A DNA stretch of 64,000 bases from Phoronis australis (Eukaryota > Phoronida > Phoronidae). The notes under the pieces were generated by a model. That model ran no database searches, had not been told where the DNA came from, and saw nothing but the letters and a program-made list of their open reading frames with translations. A program made the translations under genes and the position numbers. Shown piece by piece: positions 47,701 to 62,700 of this stretch (the first letter of the stretch is position 1; each line of letters begins with the position of its first letter). Where the stretch lies: positions 1-64,000 of the forward strand of contig NMRA01000394.1 of the NCBI GenBank assembly GCA_002633005.1, in the 5' to 3' direction.

Positions 47701-50700
47701 TTGAACACTGCCGATATCAACGGCAGAGTTTTCTCTAAACCGACGAATGAAAACATCCGGGGTGTTCTTCTAAAAGACACGACTGGTCTAGGAATTTCAC
47801 CAGTCTAACTTCCCATTTCAGACTGTGGAAACTGCAACATGTCCAGATTCCACAGTATTATCAGAATTGCTTTAACAGGTGATGCATGAAGAGCTAGCTG
47901 TGCCAACAGAACAACGCAATTTCATCACACAAATAGAGGTTAGGCCACTCATTACTTTTCTCAAGAAAATCGGCACGTCATCGTCTGGGCGTTCTTTGTA
48001 TCAATGGAAGACATAAAGACCACGTTTTATACAGCCGTGAAAACAGCTGCTTTATTTGACTAAGCAAGAACAACTAATTCGTTCACATGTGTAGACTCAC
48101 AAACTTTTTTCTCTGGTGTCATGCTGTGGAACAATCTCGAATCTGGTTTCCGTCAAAACAATGTATTAATATTTTCAAGTCAAGGTACTAGGTTAGTATT
48201 TAATAATTCTAAGACCTTTAAAGAGTTCCCACCATGAGCCTGTGTCTCAAAAAGGAATTTTATTATTACATCTTAACAGATTTAATAGCCTTTAGTACAC
48301 CTGTTGCTACTAAAAATTTTAAAAATATATTTTTCTGTTACCGAGTTTGTACGCAATGGGTGAAAGACCGCCTCAGCCGTTGTTGTTTTACCAGTGCGAT
48401 ACTGAGGAGTTGTGAAGAAAGTCCGCGTGGAGCCGTCTTTTTCAGACATGAAAAGGTGCGTTTGTGGAAACTGTGGTATCAGCAACTTGACTGTGAACCT
48501 CTTTGTGTTCAAATTTCCTAAATACGTGAAAGTTACACAAAAATGGCATCGGTTTGTCATGGGCGGCGCACCATAGGGGCCTGGGGTAGGGCTATATCCC
48601 CCCACTTTTTCAGGGCTAAGCCGCCCATGGTCTATAGGCGGTGCAACACAGGAGGGCTGGGGGGGGGGGTTTAGCCCCCACTTTTTCAGTGCTGCGCCAC
48701 CCATGATTGTGCGCCGAACAAGAGTGTGGAGTGTCAGTGTGGAACATGAGATTCAGTTTGGCGTAAGCCACACTTTGATCGGCACATTTCAAAGAATCGT
48801 GTTTCGACCACACACATAAGCGGCGTTACAATGAAGGACTCACCACCAAGTAAATTTTGTAAATCACGAACAAACTGCTTCCATTCTAGGGCGAGTGATG
48901 CCAGGCCCTGGACCCCGGCCGAGATCGAGTGCTACTACAAGTAGGCTTATGCATATTGTGTTTAGACTGTGTTCATTCCATCACGGCAATAGTGAATACA
49001 AGTAACCCAGGTTGGCTGTGGCCTTTGCCAGTAATTATTAAGTGTCTATTTTGTGAGTAGTGACCACCACTTGGTAGAGTTGGTTGTGGCTCACATATGT
49101 CATTTTTCGTGCAAGTGGGTCGAGTTCATACGGCCTGAAACCCGACGAAAGTTCGCTAAATGGGAAATCGAATTTATTGTCTGATTCTTCAAGTACTTGA
49201 GTATAAGTGCCCGTATCCACTCTCCTCTCTGTCTGCATAATAATTGTCTAATTCTCGCCTAATATTGTCATTGTCTTCTGACCTGCAGTGTTTCGACATT
49301 GCAGATGATTGTCAAGCGGCCAACCGTCTTCCACCCATTGCATCATTTGGCGGGAAACTTAGAAATAAGTAATTTTACTTCAAAATTAAAAAAGTTGCCA
49401 CTATTTGGCATAAAAAGTGCCTATTTAGCAAGATTTTAGGATATTCGATTCATATTAGCTAACTGAAACCTGAAAAAGTAAGAAAATGCATAGTGGGAAC
49501 TCTTTAACTGTTTACATATACTATTCTTTTACCCATTTGGGTCAAGATTCTCTTTAACGCTTTACCTGTCCAAGTTCAATCTTCTAGTCAACTATTTCTA
49601 ACTTGATTTTTAACATTACTTTAAAACTACTTCTGCTGCCAGGGGCGGATCCAGAATTTTGAGTTGGGGAGGGGGAGGGGCAGGACAGAGTATTGGCTAG
49701 GATTATGCCCGTCAGACATTCGCACCCTCGAACCGCCAAATGTTATCTGGGAGAATTTTAGGGGGGAATGGCCCCCTTGGCCCCCCTCTAAATCCGCTTC
49801 TGGCTGCAACTACTACTGCTGGAACTACTATCCATTCAGCTGCTGTTGCTACTGCTGCTATTACTGCTGCTACTGCTGCTGCTACTGCTGTTGCTTCTAC
49901 TGCTACGTACTGCTACTGCCAGTGCTACTAATTGTCAAGGCAAGGGATATGGGAGGTTGAAAAATCGTATAAAGTGTAACACTAATTATGTTCCAATTTC
50001 TCGAGATCTCATGTAAATCAAGCAAATGATTTTTGCCGATCACCGAAACGCGAAGCCAACTGAAAACAATAATATCACTGTACGGCCGCGCACGCCGGCT
50101 AATTTGAACATCAGCCCTCTTCAAAAGGCTTCACACCTGCCAATTGGCACAATATCCACATCTTCAAAAACGTACTCATCCTAAATGTTTTAAGATTCAG
50201 TGTTAATTGTTGCAGAGGCCAAAGCTGGATTGCTAAAACTTTAAAATATGTGGTACCTGACCTGGTTAACTATTCAGAATCGCCCATCCGTTGACCCCTA
50301 AGCAACTTTGTCTACCTGAAAGATGCGCCGCAGAAGAAGAGGGTGAGCTGTTCATGGTCCAGGATACCCATGACCTCATCCTATTCACACGGATTCTGTC
50401 ATTCACCACAGACAACCTCTTTCTCTAGCATTGACCTGCATATACCAACGGCGTATGGTACGCTAAGCCGTCGTCAAAATTCACACAGAAACTCGTTGAG
50501 ATTTTACGTGTAGCTTCATAACGGTTACCGCTGCAGGGAAAGCACAACGTTCATGCATTTAATATAAACAACGTTTTTCACATTACCAATCAATGGAACT
50601 GCAGTTGAATTTGGAGGCATCGTCTCCGCCACTAGCAGCAGGAACACCGTCAATGAGAGCATGCACGTGACTAGCAGTGATACTTTCTCTCCTGAGTCTG

Positions 50701-53700
50701 GTGGAAGGAGAAACCCCATGGCGGTAGTAGCGATGATCACAACACACGGTAGCAGTAAGTTGAATATATAGAATAGCGGACGTCTCCGCATGATAATCGA
50801 GAAGGTCAGTGTTGCGTATGGCTCAGGGCAACAACCATACAATATCACTTTCCTACAAAACAGAGCAAATGCATCATTATATCAATTTTTAAATCTTGGT
50901 GTCTATCATCTCTTGTTTTCCTATATGTACGTGTAGCTGACAAGTAAACACTATGCTTGTGTTAGAACGTAACACGTTGTTCGTTCGATTGTCTTAAAAA
51001 TAGCACTCAACACGTGCCTTCTATCTCAAGTATGGTGACATTTTATTAGGACAAGGCTGAAATTGGTGCTGTAACGGTCATTTGAAAACATCTGTTCATG
51101 GTGTAGAATAATAATTCGACGTCCTTAGACGGATCTTTTAGAGTCACTTCCTATTTTCCGATGATTGCTTTCTTGTCGACTGGCCCCCGTAATTGTATAG
51201 ATATATAATTCTTTATCAGTTTCGTCACGGATATGTTTGATGATGATCGTTATGATGCCGTCAACAGTGTTGGTGGAGGCAACGTCTTCTTTGCCAATAT
51301 TGTGGTTGGTGTTGGCAAAATTATCGGCGTTGTGGTCAGTGCCATCGGTGATGTCGTGGTCTTTGAGGGCGTCTTATTCAACGCCATTGGTGCTACTGCC
51401 GTTGACGTGCAGGATTTTGCTGCTTCCGTCATCAAACTCTCCTTTTCTGTCGATTTCGTCAAGTGTCGCTCTATCAAAGCGCTTTGATTTGCGAACCTGA
51501 CAAGTACATGGCTAGTTTTAGATCCGGACATCGTGCGTGGAATACCACGCTTCATTTGTTGGGATAGGAGTGCAGTCTAATTTAACTGATTTGTAGGTTG
51601 ATTCGTGTATATTAACGTTGCCCCTTACCTCTCTACAGGTATGCCATGAACGGACCACTCTCCGTTATTTTTGAAAGAGCTAATGTCCCCCGACGCCGAC
51701 CGATTTTGGATGTCTAACTGGAGTCCATGCTGTGTCCATGAGCCCATTGTAAGGTTACAGATTTGCTGGTCGTAGGGGAATTCGTCTATGTTCAGATTAC
51801 AAGCGCTAGTAAAGGGTATAGGAGCTAGCCACGCTATGGATCCGTCAGGATGCACCGATACGCTGTAGCCAAGCATTGGTGTCATTCCAATTTGTCCAAC
51901 GCTGTCAAGTAAATGTGATAAAAGGCATTGCAATATTTCGAAAACACTATCAGACAAATTGATAGTATGAAACAACAAAATAGCAATATTTTCGGTGGGG
52001 AATCGATTGGTTATTACGCAGATTTGTTGTCCTACACATGCAGCTAGCTAAGTGTTTTTAACTCAACGTCAAAATACTTTTACCGCTTTGTACCAAATTT
52101 TCGTCTACTTTCTAACGGTGCACCCAGAGGTTAGTCGTGCACGTGGGACTCTTTGTGGTACAGACTCTACTGTAGTGTGCAAAAACTGTACCATACGGCG
52201 TTTTCCCGTTGCTCCTAACTTGTTAAAGTCTGTAGCCAACAAGTTGGGAAGATGACAACAATATCTTACACGACTGATTGACTGCATTCTGGTAGTTATG
52301 GTTGGAGGGCTAGCTTTTCTTTTGTTCGATAATTGCTCTAATCTCCAGTAAGATCACATCTAGCTTGACTGGGCTGTGCCGTTTAAAATAAAAGTTAAGT
52401 TATAACAAATTTGAACATAAACCAATGTAGCATTAAAGGCCTCCTTGTCTAGAGAACAACTCAGCTAGTCTTTCTTGTTGCTGTCGAGACGAAGCATCCT
52501 GCGACAAAACTTAAAACAGCTAATTATTTAAAATGACTTATTCGTACTAAAACCACCTGATTTCGGACTTCAAAAGAGGAAACCCCTATACAAATAAACG
52601 AGTGTGGCCAAAGAGCGGGGCCTTTATGTTACTACAGGAAGCTCCGTCAGAAGGCAGCCGAAGAACGAAGCCTGCTGCATTAATATGGCGGTCACGCTTT
52701 TAGGACTCCCAACAATAATATAGACGGACCCCGCAATCATGGTCTGCATTTTTTCACTTTCGTTACCTTGTAGAGCTTCGGAGTTGTAGCATGACAGGAG
52801 TTACGAAACACATACATAAATAAACTAAAGTAACAAGGTGTTCATATGAGGTACAGACACCCAGCAGTGATTTGAAGACACTTAGTTTGATTTTTGGCCA
52901 ATGTCTGATGGGAGACTGTTCAACATAACAGAACATATTTTCTTGACCTTTGGTCAGTGAGGGGTAGTCAGGACGTAAATTCATGACCAATGTTTTCGAA
53001 AGGATAGAACACTTTCCGCTACCACACGATGGACAACAAACGTTATTAAAAACCTCAAAAACAAGTTTGTAATCATATGAACTTCAAGTGTTTAACAATA
53101 ACTAAAAGTTGGACGCCTACGGTAGTTTTTCACATTTAAAAGAACTTACTCATTATAAAGAGTGATGTCAGGTATCCACACTTTCTTGGGAGATATAATT
53201 AAGGACGTAACTCCGTCAAACCGGGCAGGGTCCCAATGTAAGTATTCGTCCGTCCAATACTGAAACACTCAAGTTTTGATATTGGTCAAGTATCTAAAGC
53301 TACAGTTTCAAGTGGCAAATCTCCATTTTAAAAAGTATGATCCTGATTTGGCACAATCACTTAAAGATGGCCATGTCGCCTGTAGTTTCATCATAGTGCC
53401 TCACTTGTGAGATGAAAACAATATTCAATGAACTTGTTGAAAAATTAATATCGCCGACACGGGTATGGTATATCTCAACTCACGTATAGCTATACCGGCA
53501 CGTATCCAATCAGAGGACTTTGTAAAATATCTTCAAACATTCTCTAAATATTTGAAGGTGAACGGTGGTTACAAATCAATACACTGTTTAGAGTATGATC
53601 TCGTCGTAATTAGTATACTAAAACATATGAGATCAAACAAGGTTCAGTATGCTTTTTATTTATAACTTTGTTTGAAGACATTCTAGTCATTTAAGATGGC

Positions 53701-56700
53701 ACGGAACGCAAAAAAAACTAAATCACATTGTTCAAAGCCGTAACCTGCCACTGAAAGAGAGGGCAAACTGCTCGCCGGGTATTTTTACATTGTTTACTCC
53801 TAAACATTTTGAATGTCTGTTGATGTCAAAGGATTTCTCTTTTAGTTTCAAATTTCAAAAAAATACCTATCAACTGCTGGTCACCTCGTCGATTTTTCTT
53901 CCAACTGGCAAAGCACATATCCTTATTTATCGTAATCTATTTTGCACCACGTTGAACTGAACAAAAGAAATATGGATGACCAATCAGGTGTCGCGTAGAG
54001 AAATGTATGAATAGAAAAGTAGACCCTTGAGGCTATAAATAGAGATGAGTCATGAAAAATAAACCATAAGGGTTGATATCAACATCAAGTGACAAATGTG
54101 AAAATAATGACGATAAGTACATTTAACAAGTTAAATTTAATTTGTTACTGCAAGGCATTGACATAGTACATTTCCCTATGGTAAATGTGACCTTGACTTT
54201 TGGTGTAAACGAAACATCGGCGATTTCAGGCAGCAACCCGGTTTGGAGGTAATTGATGTAATTCCTAACTGTTTAAAAATAATTACAGGTTGCGTACCGA
54301 TGTAGTATTCAAATACATAATTTAAAATGTACTTGGGAAACGTTTACTGGATAAATTCTTTGCGCGCATACGCGCATATGTATTATTAGATTCGGAGAAT
54401 TTGAATACTGCGTTGGCGTGAAATAGTTCATGATTTATTTTGTCTGTGTGCAAATACTGGTGAACCTAACGGTGTTTCCTAGAAATTCCTGCAACATTCA
54501 AAGTAAACAACTTTCACGTTAGTATGAATAATAGGTAAATTCGCCACAATCTCTTTAGAGGGTATTTTCATAAGTTCGCGTTCCAGGTCTATTTAAAATC
54601 CGAAAACTAACGTCATAGTTCAATTCGTATTCGGTACTCTCACTTCTAAACCGATGTCAAGTACACAAGTGAACCATTGGCTAGAACGTTGTATAACATG
54701 ACTGCTTTGTTTGCAAAGAGACCCACATCAGAAGTTAACCTCGGCAATAATTACAGAGTATTGTTAAGTGGCTGGAATCAATTTTCACATTGGGAAAAAC
54801 CAAATGGAAATGGAGCACTTTTTCAAATGAAACTTTCACATGAGGTATGGCCCACGTATTCATGGAGACCTAAATTATACATGTAGTTTGAAACAAGAGT
54901 AATTTAGTGGTAAAATTATCCTGTGCATAGGTAACATGATTAAACAAAATCAAATTACGAGAACAGCAAGAAAACGAACACTGACATTTTAACCGAAGTG
55001 CATAGTTTTGTTTGTTATTTTGTACATTTCCATAGTTTCTGTCATGGACAGCAGGCAACAATGAATTTAAAGTGACATTTTTGTTTGCAGAGGTAACGGT
55101 GCCTCATGGCACTTCCAACCACTAAATGTGCGTTGTGACCACGCAGTAGTACATGTATCGTATACCTACCAGCCTCATCCACACCATAGACTTTAATATT
55201 TGATTCTTCTCATCCTACAAAGCCAAAACAATCTAATGCTGTACTTGCATTATAAGGAACTAAAACCTATTGTTAAGGAGTCCAAACCAAAATTCATTAC
55301 CTAATGTGAATAGCGCAATTTCGATTGAAGGACGGACCGTCTGGTAGGAAAGACGGTATCAAACCCAAACAACTGACGAGAATTTGGCAAGGATGGGAAT
55401 ATGAATTTAGCGCTATTGTTTCACTTACACGTCATTTAAACGTGCAGTTAATATTACCAATAGGATGGTTTAGCATCGATCTTGCAAACCGCATTTACGC
55501 TAGTGTCTGCTTTACAATGCTTCCAACCAGGAGCGTTTTACCCTTGTCAGCTAAAGACACTTTGAAAACATGATGTTTCTGACTTTCAGATCTAGCACTG
55601 AATTAATCGGGCGTTAAAAAGTGGGTTGCTTAAATTTCTATTGCATTAAACCGATTTTAGCTGATTTAAGTATTGGTAGATTATGGCTTAGGCTCACTTA
55701 GGCGTGGAGGTAGGAAACCCAAAATGTTAGCGTAAGGGTTGCCTCGTATGCTAACAGTGGTAGTTGACGTAACTATCCTCTCGATTTTTTCACGTTTAAT
55801 TGTTTTCCTTTAATGGACTTCCTGCCCTATCGCTTTGTCGGTAACAAGAATGTTTTACACTCACGCATCCAAATTATTGGGAGCTACGTACCCTCCCATT
55901 CCTCCCCTTCATACATATGCATACCTGTTTAACGAGGAAGGGTTGACTTCGTCTGTGGGGAGAGGAATGCTCACTTAAGTTGTCCCGCTACCGCTTGTTA
56001 TGCCTATATGGGATTCTTAACGATCTGTTTGCAAATGATAGGGTGAAATTAGTTAACGCAGCATTTTTATGTTGTTCCGCAACGCCAATTACAACGCGGG
56101 AAAATGTCCGTTCTTTCCTACATCTCACATTCCCTTCCTTTCAAATTGTCGTTCGTCATTCGCATTTTCCGATATTTCCTTCTGATTCGAAAGTCCATTC
56201 TTCCCATTTCTCGTCCGTCCTTCCTATAGCTGAAGTCCTTCCCAGTATCAATTTGAACTTCAAAGTGGATGAAATAGAACCTGCATTCAAACGTACGGTA
56301 ATGCTAACGATGTGTCGTTTGCTTGCATCATTCATTTTTTTGCTCCTATTCGAATGACGAAACCTCAAAATGTACCGTGGAGAAGAGATTTTCAACTTGA
56401 TGAATGCAGAAATAGTTTTAGTTGACGAGCCACGACTTCTGCAATTCATCTTTGCAATGCATGCTTGGGTGATGGGTGCAGTTATCCACTGATACCAAAT
56501 CGATGAAAACACAAAATGCAACAAGACGTGCATGACATTTAATAGATGCCGAGCAAGGAAGAAATCTTATGGCGTTTCCGACTATAACTTCGGAATAAAC
56601 AACGCTCATGAGAACTATAGTTTTTAATTATGTGAAGCTTTTTAAGTTCAACGCAGTTTTATTATTAAAAATTAGGGATCAGAAAGGAAATAGCAAGGTC

Positions 56701-59700
56701 ATTTCCAATTCGGCGACTTTGTTATTATTTCATGATATTTTTGTCACGGTATGGCAATACCAATTGCAACAGAGACCCATCTCCGAAAAATGAAGTACGG
56801 TGTGATTTAGCATACATGTAACTAACCTTTAGGGCAAAATTCCGACTCTATACTTATGAACTTGAAAAGCAATCCGGTTCAGTTAGCCTGGCAATAAATG
56901 ACTTACCATATCTATGATCTGGTGTATGGCCATGCCCACTTCCACCATTACAGCCTTTGAAGAATTAATCACAGGTCTAACTGCTGGATCGTACGTTGCT
57001 GTTAAATTTCGAATCAAATTGTACTCCCCGCTCGAACAAAGGCTTACTGGAAAATGGATTCATGTCAACATTATTATGAGTTTTAGTCAGTGCGGCACAG
57101 TTCACATAGTACCAACGGAATTTTTCACTTATTAAGAAGAATTAGGATCTTAATAAAGCGATACTGCGACAGAATTATGACGCAAATTTGGACCCTCAAT
57201 TAGCAATAGAAATGCAATGGCGTTGTCAAAAATCCACAGGTCTTGGATTTTTCCCCATTTAAGTAACCACCAACTCATTTTGCACCATAGACTTTTGCAG
57301 AAAATACACATCTGAATTAATCGGCGTGTGCAGACAACGGTTGCACCCATTGGGTGCACCTGAGGAGTAGATAATGATTACGATTTGCCAGGTTTATTGC
57401 CAGGTAATAATTTTCAAAGTCCTTAGTAATTTGCAGCGCTACGTAAATATGCACTAAGAATTATTACTATCATTGTTTTCAGATTTTAAATTTCAATTTC
57501 TTTGATTGAGTTCAAAATGTGACATCATATTAAACCATACACATTTGCTCAGATATAATACTTTCTAGCGCTTCCTGGGCTCAACTCTTATTATGGTAAA
57601 CTGTGTTTTTTGTAATAAACATTACATAAGACATAAATTGCACTAAAGTCCGTCCATTGCATCTTTGTTACTAGATATACATGATAACTTCGTGCGAAAA
57701 TGACAAGGGTAGACACCGACGTCATAAGGAACGGATAACAAAGATCCGAGACCTTCATGCGTGAACGAGTCTAAATTGTGACGCCTTAGCAATTGACAAG
57801 CTTGGAATTCCACTGAAAAAGAATAGTTTGAGACCGCTGACGATTATAGAGCTCACTTTATTAGTTGATGTTGAGTTACCAAATACTCATACATGTAAAT
57901 TTTTCTCCACCTACATCTATTTAACTGAAGGCAAGGCGGTGACTTATTGATTCGAGGAATTTTGAAAATCGCTTATTAAAATATATAAAGGGATTGGTCT
58001 TCGGAGCATTTCCCATTTTTCATTTTGTTATCCTGCCAAAAGGAACAAAATCAAGTAAGTGTTAAATTAAATGCATTAAGTTCAATCGATGCATTCTATG
58101 TTATGTAGTCCTGTGACTTGCACTAGAACAAAGCGAACTGTCACACTGTACACATGTGCTGTTGGTAGAACACAAAATTCTGATCCTCTTTAAAATACTA
58201 GGTCACGGTAACCGTTTCTCATCCAACACGTGGCACTTTGATGACGAAAACGCCACTGTATGTCAAGTGGCTGGAATGGATTGAGGCTATTACTGTGTTC
58301 GTTATACATGTACGGGGTCAAAATTTCACATAGAATCTGCAAAGAATTGAAGTAAACAGTCTTCTATTTTTGCAGTTTAAATGGTTTGTACACATTTTGG
58401 GACAACCTACATGGTATTTGACGTTTTGCAAACTATCATGGTGAATTTTAATGGAAAACATCAATTTGTCGTTCTGCAATTTAAAAAAAGGCTTTTCTCG
58501 TGTCCACACAATAATAAAACGTTTTAACCACTCAAAGCCATATGTTTATACGAGGGCATTACATCTGCTGCCATTTTTGACACGGAATGAAAATATTTAC
58601 TAGTGCACTTTGTATTGCAAACCCATTTTTAATTGTTGCTTAACATGATCTGAAATAACGAATTGTGAGCTGCTATTATTGTTACGAAAATTTGCTTTCT
58701 GTTGTATAAATGTACATGTAAGGTTAAATAGGCCTGGGACGCGATAAACATCTAAATTTCTATACTGAAAGTGCTTCCCTGCCACTGAAATTGATTTGAA
58801 CCTGCTCATCGGGTATTTTTTACGGTTTGATCGTAAAGACGTCTAATTTCTGTTGATATCAAAGCTTCAATCCCAAAAACTTATAAAGATGATCAAGTGC
58901 ATTAGGCCATTTTCAGAGATTCACTGGGACCATCAAGAATAATAACGGTATCATCGGCATATTGCATTATTCTTTGAGATGTCACATCTAGGTTTATTCC
59001 TTTAACTACAAGGTTTTGCTTTAACAAGATACCCATAATCTCCGCACACATTATGAACAAATATGGAGAAGTGTGATTCCCCTGTCGCCCCCCACGATCA
59101 ATTTCAAAGTACTCTGAAATGAAATTGTGCTATATCCTGTATTGAAGAGACAAATCCATCCAATGGAGTCTTTTCCGCAATTGAAAAATTAAGCACGTTA
59201 CATATTTCAGGACACAAACATCTTCTCAAAATCTACCATCACTCATAGTCCAGGAATATTTTCGTGTTCAGTATATTGCATTAAATCATAACTGTTTCTA
59301 GTACTGTCTCCGAATAGGGCACTAGTTGGTAATATATTCTCGACATTTATAACCTTTTTGTCAGAGCGAAAGCACACCCGGCTGGTTTTGGCTGGGAGGC
59401 AAAGCACCTTTAAAAAAGCTATTGCTAAATGGACGAGACAGGAACGAGGAGACATTTTGCCAAAAAAAAAACTATGAAACCCAATCGGTACGCCGTCGGG
59501 AAACCGCCAGCCATGATCTTGGCCAGTTGACTGGACTGGTGTTGCTAAAATTGGTGGTAGAAGGTATAGTCTTTTTTGTTTTACCATTACATTGAGCCAC
59601 ATCATTTTTCTGTGTAGCCACCAGATATAGTGGTCTGGTCACTGATTGTTTCCATTCTTTGGAGTTGTGTAAATGACATGATTTGATCCAAATTTGTTTA

Positions 59701-62700
59701 TTAATTGTGCAGGTTTGTTTATCAAATTATTCACTGCCATTTGATTAGCTGCTACTGCGTGACAGTTTCCTTAACGTGCCTTTCTGTCTATCTGTCATTG
59801 ACATTTGTTGGAATACTCTATTTTGCTGCCACAATAGCTTTGCATCTTCCTCCACTTTATTATTTTTGTATTTGACCATCTTATGGTGTAACTTAGCAGC
59901 CACATAACAGGCGTTGACTGACTGTGTGTAAAACAGCCACAATATACATCAGGTCGCAAAATAAATCAAGAGCACTTGAGGTAATGCATAATTTCCTGTA
60001 AAAATAGCCAACCTCACTATTTGTGAACAAGAAAAAACTGGAAGCTGTAGAGAGTGACATTCAATCCTACGACTTTTCCTATTGGGACCACCATCACCTT
60101 TTAAAAGACATTCAAGCTGCTTTCATTATTTGATGGGGTTGTAGGTTTCACTCTGAAATGTAGCCACTGGAATGCTGAAGGAGATTGGCAATAGAATTAC
60201 ATGTATATGCGAGATAAGACTTTTGGCTGTTGTCTTTATTTTGTATTACTAAAATATATTTGATATGATGCATGCCTTTCTGACAATTTCAAAAAATCAG
60301 TGCGGAATTGTAACTTTACTGAATTTGGTCCTGATTAGCTGTCTAAAATGGAACCCGAATAAGACACTTTTCTTTCATATTATCGGTGTGATAATATTTC
60401 ATAACGTGATAACATTCAGTCTCCGTTCCAAGCAATGCATACATGTACATATATGCATCCCACTTCCGATTTTCGCTATTTTATTGCACTGTATGTATCA
60501 ACCTAAATGGAGGCAAGATGTCGTGGTAAGTGTACACTCCAAGAAGGAATATGGATTCCACGTTGAATATTTCTGATCTTTTCCGCTACAGATTGAATCA
60601 TTTCAGCACAAAAATTGCTAAATGGACGTACTCACAAATCTTATTTCCAATAATCCTAACAGCTCCAGGCCCATTGACTATTATGACTTGGTACATGTAC
60701 ATGTAGACATGATCAGCACAGCAACTTTTCTCACAGGCAATCTGAGGACCACGCGTAATCATAATTTATGCAATCTATAAATTATCACCTTTAGGAGATT
60801 TAATAAAGGTAGTCACTTGCGTGTTGAAACGACATGAAACCCATGATGTTTCCATGGTCAACACGCACGAAAAGAACTGACAGTTCTTTTATTTTTATCA
60901 AGATCACACCAGAACCCGAAGTTTAATTTATTTTTTTCTCAAGAGAAACAGCAAACTGTCCCTAATTCAAAAGCTCAGCAACTGCATCCCTATTAGCTTG
61001 CTTTTGGAAACTTAGAATAACTATTTTTATTTGGCACTTGAGGGGAGATTTGCAAAATTTGAAAAATTTATTTTCCATAACCCCAGCTAAACACTAACAA
61101 AAGATTTCCATTGACAATCCATTATCAGTTATCTGTAATAACATTTACTCGAGCGTTTTGACTGCTGCTTTTTCGTTATGTCACCGATATATTGTCGATC
61201 CACAGAGTCCTATTTATTTCGTACCAAAGCCAATGCAAAGTTTAAATTCATCGACCTGTTTGTTATCGAGAAGAAGCATTGTTGCCTCGTAGAAAAAGTG
61301 TCTGTTTACGTTTACTCAAGGTCGTGAGTTCGAGCCCCACTGGGACACACTGCTAATCCCTATGAGTCTAAAGCTCCTCAGCTCAGTTTTAACTATACAA
61401 TAACAAACCATAAAAATGGTTCCACGTGATTAGGGCTATGGGCCCATCCGAGGTGTCTGCACACGTCTGGTAAAACGTGTGCCAGACCGCCTGCAACTAT
61501 GACTTTCATTATCAACGTAAGCTTGACGCTAATCACACGGTTTTAGATATTGCATTAAAACAAATTGCTTAAGACGTTAAAGAGTCGTAAATAGCTGCTC
61601 GCCTACTCTACCTTACGTCTAATGCAAACACAAGGCAGTCCATCTGCAAAACATAAGTCCGAGGAAAACAAGTTTTTGAGCATTTAATAGGTATGAGAAT
61701 TGAATGCAAAAGGGCTTGGGTTTTTTAGTCAAACATGAGGGTTATACTCGCTCGTAGCAAGACCTGTCGCACAAATAAAGCAGTCACCGTGTACACGTAA
61801 GTGTGATAGAATATGACGATGCGTATAATTCCTGCCCAATATATTTTTGTTGAGTTCACATTAGATGACGTGTACGTACATGGTGACATGCTACCATGGT
61901 TACCAAATCAAATTCCCCAGAATGAATTGTCATTTTTAATATAATGGCAAAATCATCAAGTAATATTACCTTTAGACTTGTCAATGACATTGAAAACTGC
62001 AAATGGAGGTTTTCCCAACGCTTTCTCTGAACTGGGTGGAGCTATTACTGAGCGTTTTCCTCCCCAAACATTGTTTTCTTGTTTACGTATATATATGAGG
62101 AAATTCTAATCTGTTAATTTAGAAGTGTTCTATTACGTTTTAAAATCATTCCGTTGAAAACCCTAGCAATGAAATAGTAGCTTTGACATTTTAAATGATT
62201 TTGTTGGCATTAAGTTGGGATTGTACTTGAAGAAAGTTTAAGACGCGAAGAGGGCACTTAACGGTTTCTCCCTCTTCTCTTTCGTCATATGGTCAAATAA
62301 ATTGACCCTTGTGATGACGTTATGTGCGTTGCACTGCCGTTACGCGCCACAGGGGCCTAGTGTATCCGACTTCGCCGTTGTTTTTTATCGAGTTTCCCTA
62401 CCGTAGAGAATCTGCTGTCCGGTGCTTAGGAGCATCCTCTGCCCCTGGTTTTAAATCACAGTTTTCCTTCTCCTAGACGAACTGCCTGCCAAGGCTAACG
62501 GGTTCTGTTTACACGTGTTTGGAGTTTACTTAACGGTTTAACTGGTAGTAATCTCGAAATACAACTGTTTATAACTAGCGTTTGTCAGAAATCGCCAGAA
62601 AGCACTAAAACAACTATAACGTTCTGCATACATGCTATCAAAATTAATGCATACAAATACCTACAAAAATATATTCTATAATGACAAAATACAAGGAGTG

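Noticed and set aside
51233-51555. Three overlapping 84-101 codon frames
   Set aside because: Triplet-periodic low-complexity intron sequence; none has a domain or splice context.
57150-57359. Minus-strand [11 protein letters not shown] as nAChR exon 3
   Set aside because: A coincidental resemblance within an old repeat; the true 45-bp exon with DEKNQ lies at 55170-55214.
62350-62450. Possible small MITE with CAGGGGC ends
   Set aside because: Only 7 bp of inverted match and no target duplication.
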